A DNA stretch of 6,389 nucleotides. Source: Chitinophaga pinensis (GTDB taxonomy: Bacteria > Bacteroidota > Bacteroidia > Chitinophagales > Chitinophagaceae). The notes beneath the pieces were generated by a model. It saw nothing but the letters and a program-made list of their open reading frames with translations, made no database searches and had not been told where the DNA came from. Below are positions 1 through 6,389 of this stretch, piece after piece. Location of the stretch: NCBI GenBank assembly GCA_945872805.1, contig CAMCBE010000120.1, forward strand, positions 1 to 6,389, read 5' to 3'. The position numbers and the translations under genes are program-made. Position 1 is the first letter of the stretch; each line of letters starts with the position of its first letter.

Positions 1-1440
1 CCATCTGACGAATCGATTCAGCTTAAAGTAAATGAATTTGCTGAAGCAAAAGTATACGCCATTTCAAAAAGTGCAAGCAGCAAAGCCGATAGGTCAAAAG
101 CATATGATGAGGTAAAGAAAGAAATAATGGAACTTTTTGGTGCTGAAGCAACACCAGAACATAAGAAATTAGCTAAAAAATACTACGAAGACTTGAAGTG
201 GGATGTAGTACGTAATATGATGTTGGATGACAGAATCCGTCTTGATGGTCGTCAATTAGATGAAGTGCGTCCACTCGAAATGGAAGTAGATATTCTTCCT
301 TCACCACACGGATCAGCTTTATTCACAAGAGGTGAAACACAATCACTTACAACGATTACCTTCGGTACTCCTTTAGATGAATTGCTCATCGAAAGTGCTG
401 CAAAATCTGATTATAGCAAGTTCATTTTACATTATAATTTCCCTGCGTTCTCAACGGGTGAAGTAAAGCCAAATAGAGGACCAGGTAGAAGAGAAGTAGG
501 GCATGGCAACCTAGCACTGCGTTCATTGAAACAAATGATGCCTGGAAGTGATTATCCCTATACGGTACGTGTTGTTTCTGATATCCTTGAATCAAATGGT
601 TCATCATCAATGGCAACGGTATGTGCTGGATCACTCGCCCTCATGGATGCCGGTGTTCCTATTCCTAAGCACGTGAGTGGTGTTGCCATGGGACTAATCA
701 CAAGACCATCTGATGGTAAATATGCTATTTTGACGGATATCCTCGGCGATGAAGATCACCTTGGAGATATGGATTTTAAAGTAACTGGTACTCGCGACGG
801 AATCTGTGGTATTCAAATGGATATCAAAATTGATGGCTTGAGTATGGAGACAATGCGTGAGGCGCTTGGACAAGCTAAAAAAGGTCGTTTACATATACTT
901 GATGCCATGTACAGTTGCTTCGACAAAGCGCGTAGTGAGGTTAAGCCACATGCACCACGTATGGAGAAAATGTTTGTCGATAAAGAATTCATTGGTGCAA
1001 TTATCGGCCCACAGGGAAAAATAATTCAAGAGATTCAGCGTGAGACTGGAGCCACAATCAATATTGAAGAAGTTGGTAATCAAGGTGAAGTGAGTGTATT
1101 CAGTCCTGCTAAAGAAGGTCTTGATAGAGCTGTAGCCTGGATCAGAGGGATTGTTTCTATGCCTGAAGTGGGAGAAGAATATGAGGCAAGAGTGAAATCA
1201 ATTATGCCTTATGGAGCTTTTGTAGAATTCTTACCTGGAAAGCAAGGATTGCTTCATATTAGTGAGGTGAGCTGGAAACGTCTAGAAAATCTAGATGGCA
1301 TCCTGAAGGAAGGTGATTCTGTTAAAGTGAAGCTGATTGGGTTAGATCCAAAAACAGGAAAATTCAAATTGAGTAGAAAAGCCCTCATGCCAAGACCAGA
1401 CGGAAACGATGGTGGTGGTTCAGGGGAATCAAATAGTTAA
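1..1440 (+). CDS. pnp: Polynucleotide phosphorylase (PNPase), C-terminal part, 5' end outside window
   Basis: This is a 3'-to-5' exoribonuclease that degrades RNA with phosphate, releasing nucleoside diphosphates; in the family it works as a cytoplasmic trimer. The frame is open from base 1, so the ATG at 127 is internal and the gene is only cut by the window edge; 479 residues are visible of a usual ~700-720. In fragment numbering, residues 1 to ~75 are the helical linker. The second RNase PH domain begins at RIRLDGRQ (78-85) and carries GRREVGHG (162-169) and the phosphate-binding serines of NGSSS (201-203). Its catalytic block is GDEDHLGDMDFK, where D252, D258 and K260 match E. coli D486, D492 and K494. 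A KH domain (~321-384) has the GPQGK loop, and an S1 domain (~391-460) has YGAFVEF and GLLHISE. The tail is short and glycine/serine-rich. All key residues are intact. An intrinsic terminator starts 6 bp past the stop codon. Confidence 0.98.
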   Translation, partial: PSDESIQLKVNEFAEAKVYAISKSASSKADRSKAYDEVKKEIMELFGAEATPEHKKLAKKYYEDLKWDVVRNMMLDDRIRLDGRQLDEVRPLEMEVDILPSPHGSALFTRGETQSLTTITFGTPLDELLIESAAKSDYSKFILHYNFPAFSTGEVKPNRGPGRREVGHGNLALRSLKQMMPGSDYPYTVRVVSDILESNGSSSMATVCAGSLALMDAGVPIPKHVSGVAMGLITRPSDGKYAILTDILGDEDHLGDMDFKVTGTRDGICGIQMDIKIDGLSMETMREALGQAKKGRLHILDAMYSCFDKARSEVKPHAPRMEKMFVDKEFIGAIIGPQGKIIQEIQRETGATINIEEVGNQGEVSVFSPAKEGLDRAVAWIRGIVSMPEVGEEYEARVKSIMPYGAFVEFLPGKQGLLHISEVSWKRLENLDGILKEGDSVKVKLIGLDPKTGKFKLSRKALMPRPDGNDGGGSGESNS

Positions 1441-1446
1441 AAAAAT

Positions 1447-1471
1447 AGCCGGTAACCATACCGGCTTTTTT
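1447..1471 (+). terminator. Intrinsic terminator of pnp, abutting the prmA start
   Basis: AGCCGGTA (1447-1454) and TACCGGCT (1459-1466) form a perfect 8-bp stem, rich in G and C, around the loop ACCA. The T tract runs from 1466 to 1471, and an A run (1441-1445) precedes the stem. This is a textbook Rho-independent terminator for pnp. It is odd in that the T tract ends at the base before the ATG of prmA, so the terminator fills nearly the whole 31-bp gap between the two genes. Confidence 0.9.
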
Positions 1472-2293
1472 ATGGTAGAATGTGTAGAAATTATCTTTCA
1501 ATCATTATCTGATCAATCAAGGGATTTGCTCATCGCAAACCTGCCTGAATTTGGGTTTCATGGTATGGAAGAAACCGAAGAAGGCCTGATTGCTTATGCT
1601 AATGTCAACGAAATCAACCATGCTGAATTTGAGCAATTCTGCATAGAACATGCATTAGTCTTCAGTCAACAAATCGTAAAACAGCAGAATTGGAATGCTT
1701 TATGGGAATCTAATTTTGATCCTGTATTTATTCCAGGACAAGTGCATATTAGGGCTCATTTTCACCCCCCTGTAGAAGGGTTTACACATGAAATTCTCAT
1801 TACGCCTAAAATGAGTTTTGGAACAGGACACCATGCAACTACACGAATGATGATGACCGCGATGTTAGACATCGATTTTACACATCAACATATTCTTGAT
1901 TTTGGCACTGGCACAGGTATACTATCGATATTGGCTGAAAAATTAGGTGCCGTTTCTATTCAAGCGATTGATAATGATACCTGGAGTATTGAAAATGTAG
2001 CAGAAAACCTAAAAATGAATGATGCTAGTCGTTGTTCTGTTTTTTTGGGTGAAACACTCGATAAGTTGGGAAATGCAGATCTTATATTAGCAAACATTAA
2101 CAAATCTGTCTTGATTCAACACGCGGTTTCGATTTATTATCACCTCAATACTCCATTGAAGCTACTTATAAGTGGCTTATTACAAGAGGATTACGATGAT
2201 ATTTGTGGAGTTTTTACACCGCTTTTTGGAGCTCCAATAAGAAGGCTCGATGACACAGGATGGATAGCTTTGTTATTTGAAAAGCGGTTTTAA
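1472..2293 (+). CDS. prmA: Ribosomal protein L11 methyltransferase PrmA
   Basis: A SAM-dependent enzyme that, in the family, methylates ribosomal protein L11 in the cytoplasm. The product is 273 residues. An N-terminal substrate-recognition region (~1-60) contains the family-like stretch GFHGMEETEEGLIAY (28-42). The PrmA signature MSFGTGHHATTRMM spans 114-127. SAM-binding motif I is DFGTGTGILSI (143-153), an acidic residue at the end of the next strand lies in AIDND (165-169), and motif IV is LILANIN (204-210). I chose the ATG at 1472 because it gives a normal N terminus. The in-frame ATG at 1409 would add 21 residues encoded by the pnp end and the terminator, which is not credible. No Shine-Dalgarno sequence precedes it; the terminator hairpin sits there instead. 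prmA must be read either by readthrough from pnp or from a promoter inside pnp, and I saw no clear promoter. Confidence 0.95.
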   Translation: MVECVEIIFQSLSDQSRDLLIANLPEFGFHGMEETEEGLIAYANVNEINHAEFEQFCIEHALVFSQQIVKQQNWNALWESNFDPVFIPGQVHIRAHFHPPVEGFTHEILITPKMSFGTGHHATTRMMMTAMLDIDFTHQHILDFGTGTGILSILAEKLGAVSIQAIDNDTWSIENVAENLKMNDASRCSVFLGETLDKLGNADLILANINKSVLIQHAVSIYYHLNTPLKLLISGLLQEDYDDICGVFTPLFGAPIRRLDDTGWIALLFEKRF

Positions 2294-2327
2294 GCTTATC
2301 TTATACGCATTTTTGCGAATTTTTCAT

Positions 2328-2335
2328 TAAATTTG
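2328..2335 (+). promoter_or_regulatory. Candidate -7 promoter element for plsY
   Basis: TAAATTTG matches the Bacteroidetes -7 consensus TAnnTTTG exactly and lies 23 bp before the plsY ATG. It would give a leader of about 15-20 nt. I see no TTTG -33 box at the usual 19-21 bp spacing; the nearest TTTG (2312-2315) is only 12 bp upstream. The motif is short and the region AT-rich, so chance is possible. Confidence 0.35.
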
Positions 2336-2358
2336 TTCTCCTTAAGATATCCACAATA

Positions 2359-3009
2359 ATGAACGAGTTTATTCTGATCATATTAGCTTACATGTTGGGA
2401 TCTATCCCAACATCGTTGATTATCAGCAAAACACAATTTAATATTGACATAAGAGATTATGGCAGTGGAAATGCCGGGGCAACAAATACTTTTAGGGTAT
2501 TGGGTTCAAGATGGGGCAGTATTGTGATGGTTTTAGACATGCTAAAGGGTCTACTGGCTGTTAAGCTAGCGATATTACTTCCTTTTTATGTTGGAAATGA
2601 TTTTGCTCGAACTAATTTTCAAATTGGATTAGGGTTGGCTGCCGTGTTAGGGCATATTTTTCCTCTTTGGGCAGAATTTCGTGGCGGCAAAGGGGTAGCT
2701 ACCTTATTTGGACTGATTATCGCCATTTCTCCTTGGACAGCTTTAAGTTGCGGTGGTGTTTTTTTATTGGTATTGTATCTTACTCGTTTCGTTTCATTAA
2801 GTTCTATTTTAGCCAGCATGGCATTCCCTGTATTCATTCTAGTTATATTTAATGTAGATAATAATGCCTATCGCATCTTTGCTATCGCCGTTGCATTACT
2901 CGTGATATTAACTCACCAGAAGAATATTGGCAGGCTTTTCTCTGGTAGTGAAAGCAAAGTACCCATCTTCAAAAATCGAGATAGAAGAAAGTCTAGGCGC
3001 CAATTCTAG
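2359..3009 (+). CDS. plsY: Acyl-phosphate:glycerol-3-phosphate acyltransferase PlsY
   Basis: An integral inner membrane enzyme that moves an acyl chain from acyl-phosphate (made by PlsX) to the sn-1 position of glycerol-3-phosphate, giving lysophosphatidic acid, the first step of phospholipid synthesis. The product is 216 residues, normal for the family. All three conserved cytoplasmic loops are present. Loop one contains GSGNAGATNTFR (35-46), loop two GHIFPLWAEFRGGKGVAT (98-115), with the glycine/lysine-rich substrate-binding core, and loop three THQKNIGRLFSGSESK (185-200). Hydrophobic segments lie at about 3-22, 54-76, 86-104, 117-142, 147-165 and 170-184. The C-terminal tail (204-216) is strongly basic. 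The ATG at 2359 gives the usual N terminus with GSIP at 14-17. There is no Shine-Dalgarno sequence, only an A/T-rich leader. No plsX is visible, so the gene stands apart from its partner here. Confidence 0.97.
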   Translation: MNEFILIILAYMLGSIPTSLIISKTQFNIDIRDYGSGNAGATNTFRVLGSRWGSIVMVLDMLKGLLAVKLAILLPFYVGNDFARTNFQIGLGLAAVLGHIFPLWAEFRGGKGVATLFGLIIAISPWTALSCGGVFLLVLYLTRFVSLSSILASMAFPVFILVIFNVDNNAYRIFAIAVALLVILTHQKNIGRLFSGSESKVPIFKNRDRRKSRRQF

Positions 3010-3012
3010 TTG

Positions 3013-3063
3013 TTTTCCACGATAAAAAAATGACGAATAATCATTTCTGAAATCTGTGGAAAA
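3013..3063. repeat. Nested inverted repeat between plsY and the next gene
   Basis: The outer arms TTTTCCAC (3013-3020) and GTGGAAAA (3056-3063) are perfect 8-bp complements. Inside them AAATGA (3028-3033) and TCATTT (3041-3046) form a second perfect stem of 6 bp around a 7-nt loop. The two stems are separated by an internal loop of 7 and 9 nt. No T tract follows, so it is not a typical intrinsic terminator. The right arm read on the - strand, TTTTCCACA (3063-3055), differs from the E. coli DnaA box TTATCCACA at one base; the left arm, TTTTCCACG, differs at two. It may be a 3' UTR structure of plsY, a protein-binding palindrome, or chance. Confidence 0.5.
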
Positions 3064-3101
3064 AATGTTAATTTTATAGACATAACCAAAACCAAGGAAT
3101 T

Positions 3102-3608
3102 ATGCTCATCAATATTTTTGAAAGGCTAGAATTTGGTGATGAAAAAAATCTCCTCATTCAAGGTATCCCATCAACCTTGGAAAAGTTTTTTACAAAATTG
3201 TCTTTTGCTAAGAATGTAACCCCTTTGTTGAGGAGTAGAAAAATTGATTTTGCTTTGGTATTTGCCATCAATTACACACAGCTATCTGCTATATTAAAGG
3301 ATGTTATTCCTTCTTTACGCAATGAAGGTAAACTTTGGATAGCTTATCCCAAGCCCACCTCAAAGATAGTGAGCGATCTAAATAGAGATTGTGACTTTGA
3401 ATGCCTAATTCAGAAGGGATTTTATAAAATTGATGATGTAGTTATTGATCACGTATGGACTGCTTTACGTTTTTGTACCACACCATTGCCAATTTTAATG
3501 GAAGAGGTTGTTGAGCTTTCAGAGGCGATGTATAGTGAAGATGCAACGATTAAAGATATTCCAGTAAAGTCATCTTCCAGAAAAGTAATCACCCCATTTT
3601 CGCTTTAA
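3102..3608 (+). CDS. DUF3052-like protein of unknown function
   Basis: A 168-residue protein with no signal peptide and no membrane segment, so probably cytoplasmic. I do not know its function. The pattern resembles the DUF3052 family. An N-terminal strand GDEKNLLIQGIP (12-23) sits where that family has its first strand and loop, followed by IDFALVFAINYTQLSAIL (48-65), then GKLWIAYPKPTSK (76-88), DLNRD (92-96), and VVIDHVWTALRF (113-124). The alternating strands and helices suggest a small Rossmann-like fold, but no cofactor motif is clear. The tail beyond ~125 has an acidic helix (132-148) and then a basic, serine-rich end, and it exceeds the core family length. The ATG at 3102 has AAGGA 3 nt upstream, closer than is ideal. 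A near-consensus -7 element, TAATTTTA (3069-3076), lies ahead of it. Separate gaps on both sides suggest its own transcript. Confidence 0.6.
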   Translation: MLINIFERLEFGDEKNLLIQGIPSTLEKFFTKLSFAKNVTPLLRSRKIDFALVFAINYTQLSAILKDVIPSLRNEGKLWIAYPKPTSKIVSDLNRDCDFECLIQKGFYKIDDVVIDHVWTALRFCTTPLPILMEEVVELSEAMYSEDATIKDIPVKSSSRKVITPFSL

Positions 3609-3728
3609 TTCCTTTTCATTCATTGTTTTTATGGATGTCAAGATAACTCTTGAACAACAATACTTTGCCTAGTTGTTACCGACCGAATAAACCTTGATAT
3701 AGTTAAGGCAACTATTTCAGACCAATAT

Positions 3729-3736
3729 TACTTTTG
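3729..3736 (+). promoter_or_regulatory. Candidate distal -7 promoter element for lepB
   Basis: TACTTTTG is an exact match to TAnnTTTG, 78 bp before the lepB ATG. No TTTG box is found at the usual -33 distance. A transcript from here would carry a leader of about 70-75 nt. Confidence 0.3.
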
Positions 3737-3787
3737 TTAAATTTTTTTAACGGTATTTGTGGGAGATTAGAAATCAATCATATATAC

Positions 3788-3795
3788 TACATTTG
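3788..3795 (+). promoter_or_regulatory. Candidate proximal -7 promoter element for lepB
   Basis: TACATTTG is an exact match to TAnnTTTG, 19 bp before the lepB ATG, which would give a very short leader of roughly 10-15 nt. The nearest upstream TTTG (3756-3759) is 28 bp away, longer than the usual spacing. Which of the two lepB candidates is used, if either, cannot be told from sequence. Confidence 0.35.
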
Positions 3796-3814
3796 AAGAC
3801 GTAAAATTATTATC

Positions 3815-5341
3815 ATGAGCTTAGGTTGGATTATTTTTATTGTTGCTACAATTGGCTTTCACATTGGTCTTTTTGGCATGTTCAAAAAAGCGGGCATAGA
3901 TGGATGGAAAGCACTTGTTCCTTTCTATAATACTTGGCTGATGGTAGACAAGATGGAACTCAAGAAACAATGGTTTTTCTTTCAACTCATTCCCATAGTA
4001 GGGCAGTTCATAACTATCTGGCTCTGTATAAAATTCGTTGAACATTTTGGTCGCTTTTCTGTCTTACATCATACCGCTACCGTTTTTTTCCCTTTTATCT
4101 ATTTTCCATATTTAGGCTTTTCAAAAAATGAGCGATATGCAGGTATTCCCGTAGTAAAAAATTTTGCTAAATCCGCTTCAAGAGAATGGATTGATGCTGC
4201 AGCATTTGCAATCGTTGCGGCTACCATTATCAGAACGTTCATTTTTGAAGCATATGTAATCCCAACTGGATCAATGGAAAAGACATTGTTGGTGAACGAC
4301 TTTTTATTTGTGAGTAAAACAAGTTATGGTCCACGCATTCCAAATACACCATTAGCATTTCCATTTGTACATCATACACTGCCTTTCAGTAACTCTAAGT
4401 CTTATTTAGAATGGCTGAAGCTACCTTACAAGAGATTCTTAGAAGAACCGGTTATGCGAAATGATGTAGTTGTTTTTAATTATCCAGTTGGCGATACAGT
4501 AATTAAAGAATTTCAATCTGAAATTAATTATTATGATTACCTCCGTGCATATGAATCTAGAGGTGGTACACGTGAGATGCTCTTTGCTGAACGTGATGAT
4601 ATTCTTGTGAGACCAGTAGACAAACGAGAAAATTTTATTAAACGATGTGTTGCGATTGCTGGTGATACACTGAAGATAGTGGATGGTATTTTGTATGTGA
4701 ATAATGAGAAAAATTTCATTCCCCCTGCATCGGAGAAGCCATATATTGTGCAGCTAGATGGTAATGGATTTTTCCCTGATGAATTCGTTAAGAATGAACT
4801 GAACATAGACCCACAGGATCCAGAGCAGCGTGATCTTTTGCCTACTCCCGATGCTCCTAACACGTATAGAATTACCTTGACAGCAGAGCAAGCGGATAAA
4901 GTAAATGCATTCCCATTTGTAATAAAAGGTTCGTTATTGCCAGAATTAAACTCGAGCGGATTTGGAAATACATATCCATATGATACAACAAACTTTAAGT
5001 GGAGCGAAGATAATTTCGGACCATTGTGGGTTCCTAAAAAAGGGGCATCTATCTCGTTAAATATAGCTACTCGCTCGCTGTATAAAAGAGTGATTCAAGT
5101 ATATGAGAATAATACATGGGAAGAGCGTGAAGGGGCTTTCTATATTAATGGAGTTAAATCAGATTCGTATACATTCAAAATGAACTACTACTGGATGATG
5201 GGGGATAATAGACACAACTCTCAAGATTCAAGGTTTTGGGGTTTTGTGCCAGAAGATCACATAGTAGGTAAGGCATCACTGATCTGGTTCTCATGGCAAA
5301 GTGGTCCTCGTTGGAATAGAATTTTCAAATTGATCAAATAA
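3815..5341 (+). CDS. lepB: Signal peptidase I with N-terminal DUF5684-like membrane domain
   Basis: An inner membrane serine protease that cuts signal peptides from exported proteins on the periplasmic side. The product is 508 residues, far longer than E. coli LepB (~324). Residues 1 to ~110 resemble DUF5684, with AGIDGWKALVPFYNTWLMVD (26-45) and hydrophobic segments near 3-22, 53-73 and 87-101. Another membrane segment (~128-146) leads into box B, PTGSMEKTLL, with the nucleophile Ser153. Box C is RNDVVVFNYP (215-224). Box D is FIKRCVAIAGD (274-284), with the general base Lys276 in the IKR context of E. coli Lys145. Box E is GDNRHNSQDSRFWGFV (463-478). The catalytic pair is intact, so the enzyme should be active. 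Extra residues lie between boxes B and C, between C and D, and above all between D and E (~290-455). No Shine-Dalgarno sequence precedes the ATG. A convergent gene begins 38 bp after the stop. Confidence 0.96.
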   Translation: MSLGWIIFIVATIGFHIGLFGMFKKAGIDGWKALVPFYNTWLMVDKMELKKQWFFFQLIPIVGQFITIWLCIKFVEHFGRFSVLHHTATVFFPFIYFPYLGFSKNERYAGIPVVKNFAKSASREWIDAAAFAIVAATIIRTFIFEAYVIPTGSMEKTLLVNDFLFVSKTSYGPRIPNTPLAFPFVHHTLPFSNSKSYLEWLKLPYKRFLEEPVMRNDVVVFNYPVGDTVIKEFQSEINYYDYLRAYESRGGTREMLFAERDDILVRPVDKRENFIKRCVAIAGDTLKIVDGILYVNNEKNFIPPASEKPYIVQLDGNGFFPDEFVKNELNIDPQDPEQRDLLPTPDAPNTYRITLTAEQADKVNAFPFVIKGSLLPELNSSGFGNTYPYDTTNFKWSEDNFGPLWVPKKGASISLNIATRSLYKRVIQVYENNTWEEREGAFYINGVKSDSYTFKMNYYWMMGDNRHNSQDSRFWGFVPEDHIVGKASLIWFSWQSGPRWNRIFKLIK

Positions 5342-5379
5342 TCTAACTCTATTACGGGATACTATTAGCGTTTTACCTA

Positions 5380-6389
5380 TTAAAATTTGCTGATCTCACC
5401 AGCAATGAATTTCAGTGTATACGCTGCAACTTGTGCTCTATATTGAGCATTGATGTATCGATCTTGCGCTTCACTTAAACTCAGTTGTGCTTGTCTCAAT
5501 TCTATGGAGTTACTTTGAAGCTTTTTAAATCGTTCTGTAGAAATCATATTATTTTCTTCAGCATACGTTACATTGGTCTCTTCAATCTTTGCATCTGACA
5601 CTGCATTTTGGTATTCCTGATAGGCTATTAGCAGATCACGTCTAAGGTCATTTTTGAGGGCATTAATTTCTATCGATTTCTGCTTTTGCATAACCGAATT
5701 AACCTTTAATTGCGTTTTAAAAATATTACCATTAAAAATAGGTATGCCAAATGCTAATCCAATGTTTGGTCCATATGATTGGTTAATTAGAAAAAGACCT
5801 GCACTTGCTTGTGATCTATTCAGGTAAGTATTCGAATTGATGGTGGCAGTTGGATTTCGTTGTGAGTTGATTATTTTTCGCTCGCTTATTAAAAGAGATC
5901 TTTCTTTATCGGCAATTAATATGTCGCGATTTTGAGATTCTATTTTATCAGAAAACGATTGATAGTCAATTGATGGAATGGAGAATTGTACTTCAGAGGC
6001 GTCGAAAGGTGAACTTGGATCACGTTTTAATAACGCATTGATAATAGCTTTCGAATTTTGAACTTGCTTCTGGATATTTTGTAGGTTTATTTCTTGTGTG
6101 TTAAGGTCGATTTTTGCTTGAAGCATATCGGTTTTTGCACCACTTCCAACATTAAAGCGAGTTTCTGCAATTTTCAATCTTTCTTTAGAAAGGTCAATAA
6201 TAGCAGAGATGGATGCTATTTGCTTATTCAGTCGAACAATATTATAATAGCTGTTTAGCACATCATAAATCACTTGATCAATTTGCTGTTTAAAAGCAAT
6301 TTCTCCAATCTGCTCTATGGTTACAAAACGTTCTTTAGTAGCCTTGATTTTATATCCATTATAAATTCTCCAGGATACACCGATATTGC
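5380..6389 (-). CDS. TolC-family outer membrane efflux protein, C-terminal part, 5' end outside window
   Basis: The outer membrane channel of a tripartite efflux pump or type I secretion system. The frame on the - strand stays open to the right edge, so 335 complete codons are visible of a usual ~430-480. The GTG at 6273 is an internal valine codon, not a start. Near the edge, VSWRIYNGYKIKAT is typical of the strand that opens the first repeat's second half. A long helix follows, ending in the family-like ETRFNVGSGAKTDMLQAKID. The second repeat contains the strand NIGLAFGIPIFNG and then long coiled-coil helices rich in Q, N, A and E, ending at KFIAGEISKF. The two-repeat TolC layout is clear; the missing part should include the signal peptide. 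Partner pump genes (membrane fusion protein, RND or ABC transporter) are not in the window, so the substrate is unknown. The gene converges on lepB with no clear terminator in the 38-bp gap. Confidence 0.92.
   Translation of the reverse strand, partial: NIGVSWRIYNGYKIKATKERFVTIEQIGEIAFKQQIDQVIYDVLNSYYNIVRLNKQIASISAIIDLSKERLKIAETRFNVGSGAKTDMLQAKIDLNTQEINLQNIQKQVQNSKAIINALLKRDPSSPFDASEVQFSIPSIDYQSFSDKIESQNRDILIADKERSLLISERKIINSQRNPTATINSNTYLNRSQASAGLFLINQSYGPNIGLAFGIPIFNGNIFKTQLKVNSVMQKQKSIEINALKNDLRRDLLIAYQEYQNAVSDAKIEETNVTYAEENNMISTERFKKLQSNSIELRQAQLSLSEAQDRYINAQYRAQVAAYTLKFIAGEISKF

Larger units (their letters stand above)
3609..3814. other. AT-rich intergenic region upstream of lepB
   Basis: This 206-bp gap holds no credible gene. 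It contains two -7-like elements (listed separately) and two short inverted repeats. One is AACAAC (3653-3658) with GTTGTT (3672-3677); the other is TTGCCT (3665-3670) with AGGCAA (3706-3711). They overlap, so only one could form at a time. No intrinsic terminator for the upstream gene is apparent. It most likely acts as a promoter and leader region for lepB. Confidence 0.5.

Noticed and set aside
127..129. ATG at 127 as the pnp start
   Set aside because: The frame is open without a stop back to base 1, and the upstream codons read as the PNPase linker region; the gene simply begins outside the window.
422..1083. Two short - strand open frames (422-634 and 889-1083) opposite pnp
   Set aside because: They sit entirely opposite conserved PNPase domains and encode nothing recognisable.
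1409..1471. Longer prmA start at the in-frame ATG inside pnp
   Set aside because: The added 21 residues are encoded by the pnp 3' end and the terminator stem, and the protein from 1472 already has a normal PrmA N terminus.
2306..2317. Small hairpin CGCA-TTTT-TGCG after prmA followed by a few Ts
   Set aside because: A 4-bp stem is too weak to call a terminator, and the T tract is interrupted.
2619..2852. Short open frames on both strands within plsY
   Set aside because: They overlap the conserved PlsY loops in other frames and have no family resemblance or start signals.
3631..3672. 13-codon open frame in the gap before lepB
   Set aside because: It has no ribosome-binding sequence, and so short a frame is expected by chance.
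3821..4045. Short - strand open frame opposite the lepB N terminus
   Set aside because: It is opposite the DUF5684-like domain and encodes no recognisable protein.
4537..4863. Open frame of 108 codons on the - strand within lepB
   Set aside because: It lies opposite a well-conserved signal peptidase gene, its product is serine-rich with no recognisable domain, and it has no promoter or ribosome-binding signal.
5342..5379. Possible bidirectional terminator between lepB and the TolC-family gene
   Set aside because: Only a short CTATTA direct repeat (5349-5354 and 5362-5367) is seen; there is no stem of useful length and no T tract next to one.
6271..6273. GTG on the - strand as the start of the TolC-family gene
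   Set aside because: The same frame continues open to the window edge and encodes recognisable TolC-family sequence, so this is an internal valine codon.

Overview
The window looks like a stretch of ordinary chromosome from a member of the Bacteroidota (Bacteroidetes). The grounds are AT-rich DNA, start codons that mostly lack a Shine-Dalgarno sequence, several exact matches to the Bacteroidetes -7 promoter motif TAnnTTTG, and the form of the proteins. These include a PNPase KH loop reading GPQGK, a PrmA reading SFGTGHHATT, and a long signal peptidase I with an extra N-terminal membrane domain. The genus cannot be told from this; a Cytophagales-like organism is a guess.

Layout. Bases 1-1440 hold the C-terminal two thirds of polynucleotide phosphorylase (pnp), whose start lies off the left edge. 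A strong intrinsic terminator follows, and its T tract touches the start codon of prmA (1472-2293, ribosomal protein L11 methyltransferase). Next come plsY (2359-3009, acyl-phosphate:glycerol-3-phosphate acyltransferase), a small DUF3052-like protein of unknown role (3102-3608), and lepB (3815-5341, signal peptidase I), all on the + strand. Convergent to these, on the - strand, is the C-terminal three quarters or so of a TolC-family outer membrane efflux protein (5380-6389, running off the right edge).

Function. The genes do not form one pathway. They cover RNA decay (pnp), ribosome modification (prmA), the first acylation step of phospholipid synthesis (plsY), release of exported proteins (lepB) and outer membrane export (TolC). 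The gaps of 65, 92 and 206 bp, each with promoter-like motifs, suggest several short transcription units rather than one operon.

I found no mobile element, CRISPR array, RNA gene or clear new system. The points most worth a second look are the terminator that abuts the prmA start, a nested inverted repeat with DnaA-box-like arms just after plsY, the uncharacterised DUF3052-like gene, and the enlarged signal peptidase.
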